Assembly (NCBI RefSeq): GCF_014218295.1
Contig: NZ_AP023287.1
Location: 2,666,001-2,730,000, forward strand
Reading direction: 5' to 3'
DNA: 64,000 nt
Origin: Mycolicibacterium litorale
GTDB lineage: Bacteria; Actinomycetota; Actinomycetes; Mycobacteriales; Mycobacteriaceae
The position numbers were made by a program, and so were the translations under genes. Below the pieces are notes generated by a model. The model had not been told where the DNA came from. It saw only the letters and a program-made list of their open reading frames with translations, and searched no databases. Position 1 is the stretch's first letter. Each line of letters begins with the position of its first letter. This document shows, piece by piece, positions 25,023 to 34,666 of the stretch.

Positions 25023-25752
25023 CCGGATCGCCCATGCTGACGGTGTTGAAGTACCAGTCGGCGTTGTCGGGGCTGAGGTTGATGCAGCCGTGGCTGACGT
25101 TGGCGTAGCCCTGTGAGCCCGTCGACCAGGGGGCGCCGTGCACGTAGACGCCGCCCCAGGTGATGCGGACCGCGTCGTAGACCGTCAGCTTGTAACCCTC
25201 GGGGTCGTCGAGCGGAATGCCGATGGTGCGGGAGTCCATCACGACCACCGGTTCCTTGCCCAACACCCGGAACGTCCCGACCGGAGTGGGGAACTTCGGC
25301 TTGCCCATGGAGGCGGGCATCTCGCGGACCACCTGGTCGTCGATGCTCACGGTGAACGTGTGCGCGTCGATGTCGGCCACCCCGACGACGGCGGCACCGG
25401 TGCGGAAGTCCGCGGCGAAGTCACCCGCCGAGACCGAGATCGGCGAATGAGCGGGCCAGAACCCGGTCGGCGTCCACTGCATCACCGAATCGCTGAGCCA
25501 GCTGAACTCACCGGCCGGAGTGGCGGGTGAGGTGATCCGCAACGACCGCTCGGCGGCGAGCCGGTTGGGTACCGGGGCGCCGAACCGCACGGTCAGCGGC
25601 TGGGCGATCCCGACGACGTCGCCCGCCCCCGGTTCGATCGCCGTCACGGCCGGCGGTGTGCTGATCGAGGCGGAACCCGTCGCCGAACCGGTCATCGCGA
25701 TGGCGACGGCCCCCGCTATGACGACGACCGAACGCATGACCGAACGCAGCAT
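25006..25752 (-). CDS. L,D-transpeptidase (YkuD domain) with Ig-like domain
   Basis: A 248-residue exported peptidoglycan enzyme. The signal peptide is residues 1-28 (SVVVIAGAVAIAMTGSATGSAS). Residues about 35-125 form an Ig-like domain with the usual VTAIEPGAGDVVGIAQPLTVRF opening. The YkuD catalytic domain follows: GKPKFPTPVGTFRV, YVHGAPWS, and the active-site SHGCINLS with the nucleophile cysteine. It makes 3-3 cross-links between stem peptides, the main linkage in mycobacterial walls, or attaches proteins. The ATG at 25752 is chosen because the signal starts there; 25737 is an alternative. The domain order matches mycobacterial Ldt proteins. Confidence 0.9.
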   Translation of the reverse strand: MLRSVMRSVVVIAGAVAIAMTGSATGSASISTPPAVTAIEPGAGDVVGIAQPLTVRFGAPVPNRLAAERSLRITSPATPAGEFSWLSDSVMQWTPTGFWPAHSPISVSAGDFAADFRTGAAVVGVADIDAHTFTVSIDDQVVREMPASMGKPKFPTPVGTFRVLGKEPVVVMDSRTIGIPLDDPEGYKLTVYDAVRITWGGVYVHGAPWSTGSQGYANVSHGCINLSPDNADWYFNTVSMGDPVIVQS

Positions 25753-25870
25753 GTCCCCAGTGTAGGTGGACCGGTGGGCCGGCCTCCGGACTGCGAAACG
25801 CCCTCGCGCCTCGCCGGCGCCTGCACTGATACGGCTTGTCCCCACGTCATGGACATCGCGACCGGGACCG

Positions 25871-26479
25871 TCAGCGTTTCACCCCGGCCCGGCCGAACCC
25901 CGTGAGCAGGTATCCGAGACCCAGGAAGATGGCGCCGAGCAGACCGATGTTGACCGCCACGGTGAGGGTGCCGACGGATTGCGGGTCCAGGAAGTAGTAG
26001 GGGGCGCGGCGCCCGGCATGGTTGAGCACCGCCAGGGCCACCACCACGTAGCACGCCGGATAGGCCAGCCACGCCCACGGATACCACCACCGCACAACCG
26101 ACTGACTGCGCCGCGCCAATCCCCACTCGGTGAGCGCCAGCACCGGCACGACCACGTGGAGCAGGAAGTTCGCCGGTGTGTAGCCCATGCTGTAGTCGGT
26201 GAGGAACAGGTTCCAGACCAGCCCCGCCACCACGACGTACAGCACGACGGCGCCGCGCAGCGCCGAGCGGAGGTCGGCCCGCGGGGAGATCAGCGTCGCG
26301 GCGTAGAACACCGCGGCGAGCAGGTTGGCTTGATAGGTGAAGGTGACCAGCCGCCACAGCACACCCGAACGTGACGTCAGCTCCACCAGCACGACGGCCA
26401 CCACCACGGCGGCGACCACCGCCAGCCGCAGCGCGGTCCGCACGACGGGCATCGCCGCTGAGGTGTCGGTCGCGGTCAC
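25871..26479 (-). CDS. Pr6Pr-type integral membrane protein
   Basis: A 202-residue protein with six hydrophobic helices, from LRLAVVAAVVVAVVLVELTS to VAVNIGLLGAIFLGLGYLLTG. Conserved polar positions include the first loop FTYQANLLAAVFY and the central YTPANFLLHVVVPVLALTEWGL, which carry the histidine and glutamate typical of the Pr6Pr group. Function is unknown; relatives occur in many actinobacteria. The GTG at 26479 is used because the upstream open frame crosses the dehydratase gene. It lies between the L,D-transpeptidase and the dehydratase, all on the minus strand, but with gaps of 22-118 bp. Confidence 0.75.
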   Translation of the reverse strand: MTATDTSAAMPVVRTALRLAVVAAVVVAVVLVELTSRSGVLWRLVTFTYQANLLAAVFYAATLISPRADLRSALRGAVVLYVVVAGLVWNLFLTDYSMGYTPANFLLHVVVPVLALTEWGLARRSQSVVRWWYPWAWLAYPACYVVVALAVLNHAGRRAPYYFLDPQSVGTLTVAVNIGLLGAIFLGLGYLLTGFGRAGVKR

Positions 26480-26501
26480 CAGCGCGAGGATAGCCGGATG
26501 G

Positions 26502-27437
26502 TCAGCCGGCCAGGATGTCGCGCAGCAGCGCCGTCTCGATGTTGCCACCCGACACCACGGCCACGGCTCGGCCGGCTGGACCGGCGCGGCGATACCCGGC
26601 CAGCGCCACCGCTCCGCTGGGCTCACTGACCAGATGGGCGCGGAGCGCGAGATCCCGCACCGCGCCACGGATTTCGTCCTCGGAGACGGTGATGACGTCG
26701 TCGAGTACCCGTTGCAGGTGGGCGAACGTCAGGTCGGACGGCTGTGAGCGCAGACCGTCGGCGATGGTGCGGTTACGGTCCTCGATCGACCAGTTCGCCC
26801 GCCGGCCGTTGCGCAATCCCTCCGCGGTGTCCCCCGCGAGTTCGGGTTCCACCCCGTACACCCGCGCACCGGGGCACAGCGCCTTGATCGCCGTGCCGAT
26901 ACCGGAGGCCAGCCCCCCGCCGCTGACCGGGACGAAGACGGCCTCGACATCCGGTAGGTCCTCGGCGATCTCCAGACCGGCGGTGCCCTGTCCCGCGATG
27001 ATGTCGGGGTGATCGAAGGGCGGAACCAGCACACCGCCCGTCCGCTCGACCACGTCGGCCGCCACCGCCTCCCGCTGCCCGGCGCCGCACAGCACCACCT
27101 GCGCGCCGTGGCTGCGGGTCGCGTCGACCTTGACCCGTGGGGTTTCCTCCGGCATCACGATGTGCGCCGCGATCCCGTACCGCGCCGCCGCGTAGGCGAC
27201 GGCTTGGGCGTGGTTGCCGCTCGAGTACGCGACGACACCGCGGGCCCGTACGTCCGGGTCGAGCCGGGCGATCGCGTTGAACGCTCCGCGGACCTTGAAA
27301 GCCCCGATGGCCTGCAGATTCTCCGGTTTGAGCCACAGCGGCCCCGCCCAGGCGGCCGGGATCAGCGGCGTGCGCAGGACGTCACCGCGGATCCTCGCCG
27401 CCGCGCTCCGGATGTCGTCGATCGTGACCAGGTGCAC
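26502..27437 (-). CDS. Threonine/serine dehydratase-like PLP enzyme
   Basis: A 311-residue fold-type II PLP enzyme. The PLP lysine is in [11 protein letters not shown] (about residue 46), the substrate-binding loop is [13 protein letters not shown] (about 72), and the phosphate cup is SGGGLASG (about 174). The length equals short catabolic threonine dehydratases and serine racemases, without the C-terminal ACT domain of biosynthetic IlvA, so feedback by isoleucine is unlikely. It would deaminate L-threonine or L-serine to 2-oxobutanoate or pyruvate. The GTG at 27437 begins [13 protein letters not shown], the usual family start. Confidence 0.85.
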   Translation of the reverse strand: MHLVTIDDIRSAAARIRGDVLRTPLIPAAWAGPLWLKPENLQAIGAFKVRGAFNAIARLDPDVRARGVVAYSSGNHAQAVAYAAARYGIAAHIVMPEETPRVKVDATRSHGAQVVLCGAGQREAVAADVVERTGGVLVPPFDHPDIIAGQGTAGLEIAEDLPDVEAVFVPVSGGGLASGIGTAIKALCPGARVYGVEPELAGDTAEGLRNGRRANWSIEDRNRTIADGLRSQPSDLTFAHLQRVLDDVITVSEDEIRGAVRDLALRAHLVSEPSGAVALAGYRRAGPAGRAVAVVSGGNIETALLRDILAG

Positions 27438-27589
27438 CCGACAAGTCTGCCCGGCGCAACGCCACGCACCGGCCCGGGGTCGCACGATCGCCGGCCGCCC
27501 GGGGTTATGCTCGCCGAGTCGTAGGTTCGTCGCGTGCCCGTGCTTCGGTTGCCGTCTGCGATGCGCGAAAACTGACGGGAGCGTCTGCA

Positions 27590-28057
27590 ATGACGCCCAT
27601 CGATCCCTGCTCCCCCGGCTCAGGCCGGCTGACCATCTGCCAGAGAGCGCCCATCCCCGGTGCGGTCGACGGCGCCTGGTGGCCGCGCAGCGCCGATCTC
27701 GGCGACGAACTGGCCGACCTCGTCGCGGTGGTGAGCCGGCTGATCGGACCCGTTCGGCGGGTGGTGTACGACCCCGCGTCGTGGACGTCGGCGCCCAACC
27801 GGGTCATGCACCGCAACCAGGCCGTGGCCGTCGACGCCTATCGCCTGGTGGCCAACGACACCCTCTACCTCCTCGGCACCCATTCCCGCGACGCCCTGCT
27901 CTACGTGATCGGACCGCAGGTGCCGCCGACCACGGCCCGGTCGGTGCTCGACATCGTCGACGCGGGACGGGAATCGATCGGTGTCGCCCTGTTGCGGCGG
28001 CTGTCGCACGCACAGCCCGAGTCCATCGCATACCCGACGAAAGGCGCTGCCCTGTGA
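27590..28057 (+). CDS. DUF5994-type protein
   Basis: A 155-residue soluble protein, apparently of the DUF5994 family common in mycobacteria. Visible features are an early [22 protein letters not shown] segment, a central [18 protein letters not shown] and [28 protein letters not shown], then an alpha-helical end. There is no known activity. The ribosome-binding site is GGGAG. A TATGCT sequence at about 27505 could be the -10 of its promoter. Its stop overlaps the GTG of the acyl-AMP ligase gene (GTGA), so the two are translationally coupled. Confidence 0.72.
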   Translation: MTPIDPCSPGSGRLTICQRAPIPGAVDGAWWPRSADLGDELADLVAVVSRLIGPVRRVVYDPASWTSAPNRVMHRNQAVAVDAYRLVANDTLYLLGTHSRDALLYVIGPQVPPTTARSVLDIVDAGRESIGVALLRRLSHAQPESIAYPTKGAAL

Positions 28058-29688
28058 GTCAGTTCACCGAGACGATGTTCGAGAACGCCCGCACGAGCGC
28101 CAACGGCATGGTCACCGGTGAACCGCACGCTCCCGTGCGCCGGACGTGGCATGAGGTGCACGTACGGGCCCGCCGCATCGCAGGCGGGCTGGCCGTGGCC
28201 GGGGTCGGTCCGGGCGACGCGGTCGCGGTACTCGCGGGAGCGCCGGAGGAGATCGCGCCGACGGCGCAGGCGTTGTGGATGCGAGGTGCCAGCCTCACCA
28301 TGCTGCATCAGCCGACTCCGCGCAGCGACCTGGCGGTGTGGGCCGGTGAAACCGAGAACGTCGTCAAGCTGATCGACGCCCGTGCGGTGGTGTTGTCCGA
28401 CCCGTTCATGGCGGCCGCCCCGGTACTGGAACAGCTCGGCGTGAGCGTGCTCACCGTGCCGCAGCTTCTCGACGCCGATCCCGTGGAACCGGTGCCGACC
28501 GCCGACGACGACGTGGCGTTGATGCAGTTGACGTCCGGTTCCACCGGATCGCCGAAAGCCGTTCACATCACCCATCGCAACATCGTGTCGAACGCCGAGG
28601 CGATGTTCAGCGCCGCCGACTACCGCCTTGACTCCGATGTCATCGTCAGCTGGCTGCCGCTGTTCCACGACATGGGTATGACCGGATTCCTGACGGTCCC
28701 GATGTATTTCGGCGCCGAGCTGGTGAAGGTCACGCCGATGGACTTCCTCGGCGACATCCTGCTGTGGCCGAAACTCATCGACAAGTACCGGGGCACCATG
28801 ACCGCCGCTCCGAACTTCGCGTGGGCTCTTCTGGCCAAACGCCTTCGCAGACAAGCCAACCCGGGAGACTTCGATCTGTCGACCCTGCGCTTCGCGCTGT
28901 CCGGGGCCGAACAGGTCGACCCGGCCGCCGTCGAAGACCTGTGTGATGCGGGTGCCCCGTTCGGACTCGACCCCGGTGCCATCCTGCCGGCGTACGGCAT
29001 GGCCGAGACCACTGTCGCCGTGTCCTTCTCCGCGCTCGGCGCCGGATTGAGCACGGACGAGGTCGATGCGGATCTACTGTCCGCCTTCGACCGCGCGATC
29101 CCGGCGAACACCGGCCGCACCCGTCGACTGACGTGCCTCGGACCGCCGCTCGGCGACATGGTGGCGCGCATCGTCAGCGCGGACGCGGTCGTGCTGACCG
29201 CTCGCGAGGTCGGGGTGATCCAGGTGCGCGGTTCGTCGTTGAGCCCGGGCTACACCACGATGGCCGGCTTCCACCCCGCGCCCGACGAGTGGGGCTGGTA
29301 CGACACCGGAGATCTGGGCTACCTCACTGAGGATGGGCGAATCGTGGTGTGCGGCAGGGTCAAAGAGGTGATCATCATGGCCGGGCGCAACATCTACCCC
29401 ACCGACGTCGAACGCGCCGCGGCGCGAGTCGACGGTATCCGGCCCGGCTGCGCGGTCGCGGTCCGGCTCGACGCGGGCCATCCGCGCGAGACGTTCGCCG
29501 TCGTGGCCGAGGCCGCCTGCTGGCAGGACCACGCCGAAGTGCGGCGCATCGAGCACGAGGTGGCACACGCGGTGGTGGCCGAGGTCGACATGCGTCCACG
29601 CAAGGTGTCGGTCGTCGCGCCGGGCACCATCCCCAAGACACCGTCCGGAAAACCCCGGCGCGGGCTGGCCGGCGCGCTGATCGGCTGA
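28054..29688 (+). CDS. Fatty acyl-AMP ligase/acyl-CoA synthetase (FadD family)
   Basis: A 544-residue adenylating enzyme. Motifs in order: A3 P-loop [12 protein letters not shown] (about residue 166), [28 protein letters not shown] (A5, about 313), [10 protein letters not shown] (A7, about 414), [23 protein letters not shown] (A8) and [11 protein letters not shown] (A10 lysine). The WLPLFHDMG block and overall pattern resemble the FAAL-type and MbtM-type mycobacterial FadD proteins, which feed fatty acids as adenylates to carrier proteins; CoA-ligase activity cannot be excluded. It is coupled to the upstream DUF5994 gene and followed 19 bp later by a hot-dog thioesterase, suggesting a small acyl-handling cluster. 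Confidence 0.87.
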   Translation: MSQFTETMFENARTSANGMVTGEPHAPVRRTWHEVHVRARRIAGGLAVAGVGPGDAVAVLAGAPEEIAPTAQALWMRGASLTMLHQPTPRSDLAVWAGETENVVKLIDARAVVLSDPFMAAAPVLEQLGVSVLTVPQLLDADPVEPVPTADDDVALMQLTSGSTGSPKAVHITHRNIVSNAEAMFSAADYRLDSDVIVSWLPLFHDMGMTGFLTVPMYFGAELVKVTPMDFLGDILLWPKLIDKYRGTMTAAPNFAWALLAKRLRRQANPGDFDLSTLRFALSGAEQVDPAAVEDLCDAGAPFGLDPGAILPAYGMAETTVAVSFSALGAGLSTDEVDADLLSAFDRAIPANTGRTRRLTCLGPPLGDMVARIVSADAVVLTAREVGVIQVRGSSLSPGYTTMAGFHPAPDEWGWYDTGDLGYLTEDGRIVVCGRVKEVIIMAGRNIYPTDVERAAARVDGIRPGCAVAVRLDAGHPRETFAVVAEAACWQDHAEVRRIEHEVAHAVVAEVDMRPRKVSVVAPGTIPKTPSGKPRRGLAGALIG

Positions 29689-29707
29689 CGCCGTAGGGAG
29701 TTAGGGT

Positions 29708-30142
29708 GTGCCGGTGCCGTCCGATTCACCCCGGGAGTTCGCGCTGCCGATCGTGCCGCGCTACGCCGAGGTCGACCAGCAGGGCGTCGTGTTCAACGGT
29801 CACTACCTGACCTGGTTCGACGAGGCCTGCACCGCGTTCTTCGACCACCTCGGCGTGGCGTACCCGACGCTGATCGCCGACGGCCTCGACTTCCAGGTGG
29901 TCCACAGCGAGATCGACTACGCCGCATCGGTTCGCTGGCGCGACGCGGTACGGGTGGCGGTGCGGTGCGAACGGGTCGGAACCACCAGCTTCACGCTTGG
30001 GTTCACGGTGTCACGCCGGGGTGGGGACGCCCCCGAGCAGGTCGCGGTGACCGGGCGCAACGTCTATGTCGTGGTGTCCACGTCGGACTGGGCCAAACGC
30101 GAAATCCCCGGGGCGCTGCGGAACGCGCTGTCGGGCGGTTGA
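29708..30142 (+). CDS. Acyl-CoA thioesterase, YbgC/4-hydroxybenzoyl-CoA type
   Basis: A 144-residue hot-dog-fold thioesterase. The active-site region reads PRYAEVDQQGVVFNGHYLTWFDEACTAFF (residues about 17-45), corresponding to the D-x-x-G-V-V-x-x-x-x-Y pattern of the 4-hydroxybenzoyl-CoA thioesterase/YbgC family with aspartate as catalytic base. It hydrolyses acyl-CoA thioesters in the cytosol. It lies 19 bp after the acyl-AMP/CoA ligase and may act on its products or on stalled intermediates. The start codon is GTG with only a weak upstream AGGG. Confidence 0.83.
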   Translation: MPVPSDSPREFALPIVPRYAEVDQQGVVFNGHYLTWFDEACTAFFDHLGVAYPTLIADGLDFQVVHSEIDYAASVRWRDAVRVAVRCERVGTTSFTLGFTVSRRGGDAPEQVAVTGRNVYVVVSTSDWAKREIPGALRNALSGG

Positions 30143-30182
30143 TCGGACCGCGGGCCGAGGCGACGGGCGGTACGGTCTGCGC

Positions 30183-31220
30183 ATGGGCCATGATCACGGC
30201 GAGCCGCCGCACCGCGACCTCCCACCCGGACTGGCCGAACAGCTCGACCTCCCCTATGCGGGGATGGTGTCCTTCGGCCACCGGCCCTTCCTGACCGAGA
30301 CCGCGCAGCTGGAGTCCTGGCGGCCCGACGTCGCGATCGTCGGCGCACCGTTCGATGTCGGCACGACGAACCGCCCCGGCGCCCGGTTCGGTCCGCGCGC
30401 CATCCGGGCGACGGCGTACGAACCCGGCACCTACCACATGGATCTGGGGCTCGAGATCTTCGACTGGCTCGAGGTCGTGGACTTCGGTGACGCGTACTGC
30501 CCGCACGGGCAGACGGAGGTGTCGCACACCAACATCCGGGAGCGCGTCGCCGCGGTCGCGTCCCGGGGCATCGTGCCGGTGATCCTGGGCGGGGACCACT
30601 CGATCACCTGGCCCGCAGCCACCGCGGTGGCCGATGTGCACGGCTACGGCAACGTCGGGATCGTGCACTTCGACGCCCACGCCGACACCGCCGACGTGAT
30701 CGAGGGCAATCTGGCCAGCCACGGCACACCGATGCGGCGGCTCATCGAATCCGGCGCGGTACCGGGCACCCATTTCGTGCAGGTCGGGCTGCGCGGCTAC
30801 TGGCCGCCCCAGGACACCTTCGAGTGGATGCTCGAACAAGGCATGACGTGGCACACCATGGACGAGATCTGGGAGCGCGGCTTCAAGGCGGTCATGGCGG
30901 ACGCGGTGGGCGAGGCGCTGGCCAAGGCCGACAAGCTCTACGTCTCGGTCGACATCGACGTCCTCGACCCGGCGCACGCACCGGGGACCGGCACCCCGGA
31001 GCCGGGCGGGATCACCAGCGCCGACCTGCTGCGCATGGTGCGTCAGCTGTGCTACGAGCACGACGTGGCCGGAGTCGACGTCGTCGAGGTCGCACCCGCC
31101 TACGATCACGCCGAACTGACCGTGAACGCCGCCCACCGGGTGGTGTTCGAGGCGTTGGCCGGGATGGCGGCCCGACGACGCGACGCGGCGGGTGCCGCGG
31201 CGGGCCCGCCCGCCCGATGA
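30183..31220 (+). CDS. speB: Agmatinase/ureohydrolase family protein
   Basis: A 345-residue ureohydrolase. The manganese ligands are visible in order: LGGDHSITWPA (His), VHFDAHADTAD (Asp-x-His-x-Asp), and SVDIDVLDPAHAPGTGTPEPGG (Asp-x-Asp and the catalytic acid region). Family members hydrolyse guanidino groups (agmatine, guanidinobutyrate, guanidinopropionate, formiminoglutamate) to urea and an amine. The HxxDHG-type N-terminus and length fit the agmatinase branch, but the substrate is uncertain, so the symbol is tentative. The stop overlaps the ATG of an acetyltransferase gene (ATGA). A GlnA3-like protein at 48978 might take part in polyamine use, though it is not linked to this gene. Confidence 0.82.
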   Translation: MGHDHGEPPHRDLPPGLAEQLDLPYAGMVSFGHRPFLTETAQLESWRPDVAIVGAPFDVGTTNRPGARFGPRAIRATAYEPGTYHMDLGLEIFDWLEVVDFGDAYCPHGQTEVSHTNIRERVAAVASRGIVPVILGGDHSITWPAATAVADVHGYGNVGIVHFDAHADTADVIEGNLASHGTPMRRLIESGAVPGTHFVQVGLRGYWPPQDTFEWMLEQGMTWHTMDEIWERGFKAVMADAVGEALAKADKLYVSVDIDVLDPAHAPGTGTPEPGGITSADLLRMVRQLCYEHDVAGVDVVEVAPAYDHAELTVNAAHRVVFEALAGMAARRRDAAGAAAGPPAR

Positions 31221-31732
31221 CGGTGCGGGACGCCGAGGCGCGCGATCTCACGGAGATCGGGCGCATCTACGCCTACCACGTGACCACGGGCGTGGCGACT
31301 TTCGAGGTGACGCCGCCGGACGCCGGCGAGTGGCATCGGCGCTGGACCTCCGCCCGCGCCAACGGCCTGCCGTTTCTGGTCGTCGAGCGCGACGGCGGCG
31401 TCGCCGGATACGCGTACTGCTCGCCATGGAAGCCAAGGCCCGCCTACCGCCACACCGTCGAGAACTCGATCTACCTCGCACCGGAGGCCATCGGCCTCGG
31501 CCTCGGAGGACGACTGCTCGACGTACTGCTGGAGCGGTGTGTGGCCGCGGGGCTTCGGGAGGTCATCGCCGTGGTCGTCGACGCCGACGCCGCCGGATCA
31601 CTGGCCTTGCACCGCAAACGCGGCTTCAGCGACGCCGGCCGCCTGACCCGTGTGGGCTTCAAGCACGGCCGCTGGCTGGACACGCTGCTGCTGCAGCGCA
31701 GTCTCGCGCCGGCTAACCCTTCGTCAGCGTGA
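31217..31732 (+). CDS. GNAT N-acetyltransferase, phosphinothricin-acetyltransferase-like
   Basis: A 171-residue acetyltransferase. The N-terminal IRPAR-like start is [29 protein letters not shown], then [23 protein letters not shown] and the acetyl-CoA loop [14 protein letters not shown], ending with the [13 protein letters not shown] segment typical of the Pat/Bar/MddA (methionine sulfone or phosphinothricin) subgroup. Its cytosolic role would be detoxification of an amino-acid analogue. It is translationally coupled to the ureohydrolase upstream. The 3' end overlaps the convergent cyclopropane synthase gene by 20 bp. Confidence 0.85.
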   Translation: MTVRDAEARDLTEIGRIYAYHVTTGVATFEVTPPDAGEWHRRWTSARANGLPFLVVERDGGVAGYAYCSPWKPRPAYRHTVENSIYLAPEAIGLGLGGRLLDVLLERCVAAGLREVIAVVVDADAAGSLALHRKRGFSDAGRLTRVGFKHGRWLDTLLLQRSLAPANPSSA

Positions 31733-32597
31733 ACTGCGCGACGTCGGTGTAGCCCTCGCGGAAGAGGTCGGCGCACCCGGTCAGGTACTTCATGTACCGG
31801 TCGTAGACCACCTGCCCCTGCAGCGCGAGCGCCTCCTCCTTGTGCGCCTCCAGTGCGGCCGACCAGATGTCGAGGGTCTTGGCGTAGTGCAGCCGCAGCG
31901 GTTGCACGAGCTTGACCTCGAAACCGGCCCTGGTCGCATGGTCGGTGACGGCACTGGCCTGGGGCAGATCTCCGCCGGGGAAGATCTCGTCCATGATGAA
32001 CTTGAAGAACCGCAGCTTGGCCATGGTGATGGGCAGGCCGCGCTCTTCGAATTCCTCGTTGCTCGGCTTGATGATCGTGTGCAGCATCATCACGCCGTCG
32101 TCGGGCAGGGCGTCGTAGGCCATCTTGAAGAAGTCGGCGTAGCGGTCGCGGCCGAAGTGTTCGAAGGCGCCGATCGACACGATCCGGTCGACCTTCTCGT
32201 CGAACTGCTCCCAACCCTGCAGCAGCACCCGCTTGCTGCGGGGGCTGTCCTGCTTGTCCAGCAGCTGCTGCACATGCGCCTGCTGGTTGCGGGACAGGGT
32301 CAACCCGATCACGTTGACGTCGTACTTCTCGAGCGCGCGGTTGATGGTCGCACCCCAACCGCAGCCCACATCGAGCAGCGTCATACCGGGCTGAAGGCCG
32401 AGCTTGCCCAGCGAGAGGTCGATCTTGGCGAGCTGCGCCTCTTCCAGCGTCATGTCGTCGCGTTCGAAGTAGGCGCAGCTGTAGGTCTGTGTCGGGTCGA
32501 GGAACAGACGGAAGAAGTCGTCGGACAGGTCGTAATGCGCCTGGACATCCTCGAAGTGGGGCGTCAAGCCCTGGGCATCACTGCTTGTTTCTGGCAA
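31713..32597 (-). CDS. Cyclopropane mycolic acid synthase family methyltransferase
   Basis: A 294-residue S-adenosylmethionine methyltransferase of the CmaA/MmaA/PcaA family. The start is [25 protein letters not shown]; the SAM site is [12 protein letters not shown] (about residue 76); family blocks [37 protein letters not shown] and [19 protein letters not shown] are intact. These enzymes introduce cyclopropane rings, methyl branches or keto/methoxy precursors into meromycolate chains. The exact paralogue cannot be named from sequence alone. This gene is strong evidence for a mycolate-producing host. The upstream gap to 32850 (252 bp) must hold its promoter. Confidence 0.92.
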   Translation of the reverse strand: MPETSSDAQGLTPHFEDVQAHYDLSDDFFRLFLDPTQTYSCAYFERDDMTLEEAQLAKIDLSLGKLGLQPGMTLLDVGCGWGATINRALEKYDVNVIGLTLSRNQQAHVQQLLDKQDSPRSKRVLLQGWEQFDEKVDRIVSIGAFEHFGRDRYADFFKMAYDALPDDGVMMLHTIIKPSNEEFEERGLPITMAKLRFFKFIMDEIFPGGDLPQASAVTDHATRAGFEVKLVQPLRLHYAKTLDIWSAALEAHKEEALALQGQVVYDRYMKYLTGCADLFREGYTDVAQFTLTKG

Positions 32598-32849
32598 AGT
32601 ACAGCCTCTGACGTCGTGGTTGTGGTCGTCGTGTGTGGTTGTGCTCGGCGCTCCCCCTGGTTCGAGAGCGGCCCCCGTCGTCTGCGCACACTACCCGAAG
32701 GGGTACGCCGCGAAGACCACACCGGGCAGGTCAGACCGCCCGGCCGCCCGCGCCCGCGAATCCAGCGCCACTCGCCACGGTGATCATCACTATCGTGGTG
32801 ACACGGCCGCAAGTCGGGCTGATGTCGAAGCAGGGAGGGAGACCGCTCA

Positions 32850-33064
32850 TGAGTACTCCGGATGAACCGGTGTTCGGTGACGACGCTCCGGAAGCCGATG
32901 TCGTCGAACAGCTGATGCCCGTCGACGCCGACGACGAGGAGGAAGGTGGCCTCGACGCCGCACGCGTGTCGGTGTCGAGCAACTGGGACGCCAACGAGGC
33001 CGACCTGATCGAACAGTCGATCGCCGTCCCGCTCACGGACGACGATCCGGATTTCGACCGCTGA
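32850..33064 (+). CDS. Small acidic conserved protein
   Basis: A 71-residue very acidic protein (about one third Asp/Glu) with no signal or membrane segment. The central run DADDEEEGG separates two similar parts: PEADVVEQLMPV and NEADLIEQSIAVPL, an apparent internal repeat of a VVEQ/LIEQ motif. The ribosome-binding site GGAGGGAG fits the ATG at 32850. It lies 2 bp before the chorismate mutase gene and is probably co-transcribed. A weak SigF-like GTCT-N17-GGGTAC pattern occurs at 32680-32706. Function is unknown. Confidence 0.65.
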
Positions 33065-33066
33065 CC

Positions 33067-33642
33067 GTGCGGTCGCCGCTGCGCGGTCTGCTGGCCGCGC
33101 TTGCGATGGCCGGCGCCGCCCTCGGTGCCGCCGTCACCGCCACGCCCGCGCACGCTGACGACGGCGGCCCCCTGACCGCCCTGGTCGACGCCGCCGCGCA
33201 ACGGTTGAGCACCGCCGAGCCGGTGGCGGCCAACAAGTGGAACACCAAGGCGCCGATCGAGGATCCGGTCCGCGTGCAGCAGGTGCTGGCTGCGGTGACC
33301 ACCGATGCGTCCGCGCGCGGTGTGGACGCCGAGCGGGTGCGCCGCGTGTTCGCCGACCAGATCGCGGCGACCGAGGCCATCCAGTACAGCCGCTTCGCGC
33401 AGTGGAAGCTCGATCCGGCGGCCGCACCCACCACCGCGCCGGAGCTGGCGTCCTCGCGTTCGGTGATCGACGGTCTGAACCGCACCATGGTCGAGCAGAT
33501 GGCCGCACAGTGGCCGCTGCTGCAGTCGCCGCAGTGCGCCGACCGGGTCCGCGAGGCGACCGAGGCGGTGGCGACCGCACGGGCGCTCGATCAGCTCTAC
33601 CGCGACGCGCTCTGGTTCGCCACCCGCTCCTACTGCGGCTGA
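33067..33642 (+). CDS. Secreted chorismate mutase, AroQ-gamma class
   Basis: A 191-residue exported chorismate mutase like M. tuberculosis Rv1885c. Residues 1-30 form a signal peptide ending AHA before DDGG. The mature all-helical domain begins LVDAAAQRLSTAEPVAANKWNTKAPIEDPVRVQQVL, which holds the conserved active-site Arg/Lys residues, followed by IAATEAIQYSRFAQWK. Two cysteines (SPQCADRV and RSYCG at the C-terminus) fit the disulfide of this class. It converts chorismate to prephenate outside the membrane, where its purpose is unclear. The start is GTG. Confidence 0.92.
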   Translation: MRSPLRGLLAALAMAGAALGAAVTATPAHADDGGPLTALVDAAAQRLSTAEPVAANKWNTKAPIEDPVRVQQVLAAVTTDASARGVDAERVRRVFADQIAATEAIQYSRFAQWKLDPAAAPTTAPELASSRSVIDGLNRTMVEQMAAQWPLLQSPQCADRVREATEAVATARALDQLYRDALWFATRSYCG

Positions 33643-33659
33643 GCTGCCAGAATGAGGCG

Positions 33660-34496
33660 ATGACACAGCCGACGACGAAGTCGATCTTCATCACCGGCGC
33701 CGGCAGCGGGATGGGTCGGGCCGGCGCGTTGCTGTTCCACGGTCGCGGGTGGCGCGTCGGCGCCGTCGACCGCAACGAGGACGGATTGGACGCGCTGGTC
33801 TCCCAACTCGGCGGCGACCGGGTGTGGACCCGTCAGGTCGACGTCACCGACAAGGCGCAGCTGGACGGTGCACTGGCGGACTTCTGCGGCACCGGCGGGC
33901 TCGACATGATGTAAAACAACGCGGGCATCGGCGAGTCCGGCTGGTTCGAGGACGTGCCGTACGACGCGGCGATGCGGGTCGTCGACGTCAACTTCAAGGC
34001 GGTGCTGACGGGGGCGTACGCGGCGCTGCCGTATCTCAAGCGGTCCCCGGGCAGCCTGATGTTCTCCACGTCCTCGTCGTCGGCGACCTACGGGATGCCG
34101 CAGATCGCGGTGTACTCGGCCACCAAACACGCGGTGAAGGGTCTGACCGAGGCGCTCAGCGTCGAATGGCAGCGGCACGGTGTGCGGGTGGCCGACGTAC
34201 TGCCTGGGCTCATCGACACCGCGATCCTGCGTGAGACTCCCAACCACTCCGCGACGCCTGCGCGCACGCAGCTCGCCGACGGCGACGTGACCGCATCGGC
34301 GCCGAAGCGGGGCCCGTTCCGGTTGATGCCCGCCTCCAGCGTGGCCGAGGCGGCGTGGGCGGCCTACCGGCATCCGACCCGTCTGCACTGGTATGTGCCC
34401 GACGGCATCCGGTGGCTGGATCGGATGAAGGCGCTCAGCCCGGAGTTCGTCCGCGGTCGGATCCGCAGGGCGCTGCCCCGGCTGACCGAGCGCTGA
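33660..34496 (+). pseudogene. SDR family oxidoreductase interrupted by an in-frame TAA
   Basis: The reading frame from ATG 33660 to TGA 34496 (278 codons) encodes a complete classical SDR: FITGAGSGMGRAGALLF at the N-terminus, NNAGIGESGWF, VNFKAVLTGAY, the serine block STSSSSATYG, and the catalytic YSATKHAVK. A single TAA at 33912-33914 replaces the residue before NNAG, where relatives have W, F, Y or V. Nothing else is lost, and both halves keep normal codon use. A one-base change (for example TAC or TAT to TAA) explains it: a recent nonsense mutation or a sequencing error. A GTG at 33954 could restart translation but would lack the cofactor motif. The neighbours on the same strand are chorismate mutase and a tiny acidic gene. 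Confidence 0.85.
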
Positions 34497-34534
34497 GGAG
34501 TTTCGGCGGCCGGCACGAGGGTATTTCGCAGGCC

Positions 34535-34663
34535 ATGAGCAGCGACCCCGCCGACACGGGCCAGGACCCCGACGCCGATCCCGAGATGAAGCAGAGTTCC
34601 GCCCAGACACAGGCCGATCAGGCCGAAGGCGAGGACGACGGGTCGGAGACCTCCTCGCAGTGA
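34535..34663 (+). CDS. Tiny acidic hydrophilic protein
   Basis: A 42-residue open frame starting MSSDPADTGQDPDADPEM and ending DDGSETSSQ. It is almost wholly Asp, Glu, Ser, Gln and Pro, and so probably disordered. It lies 38 bp after the interrupted SDR gene and 3 bp before the stop of the convergent F420-type oxidoreductase. No strong ribosome-binding site is visible. Small acidic proteins of this composition recur in mycobacterial genomes, but a chance open frame cannot be excluded. Confidence 0.42.
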   Translation: MSSDPADTGQDPDADPEMKQSSAQTQADQAEGEDDGSETSSQ

Positions 34664-34666
34664 ACG

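Noticed and set aside
27214..28053. Upstream extension of the acyl-AMP ligase frame
   Set aside because: It overlaps the dehydratase and DUF5994 genes in other frames. The GTG at 28054 with a GTGA overlap gives the natural start.
32680..32706. GTCT-N17-GGGTAC as a SigF promoter for the acidic protein/chorismate mutase pair
   Set aside because: Two mismatches and a 140-bp leader make it too weak to list as a feature.
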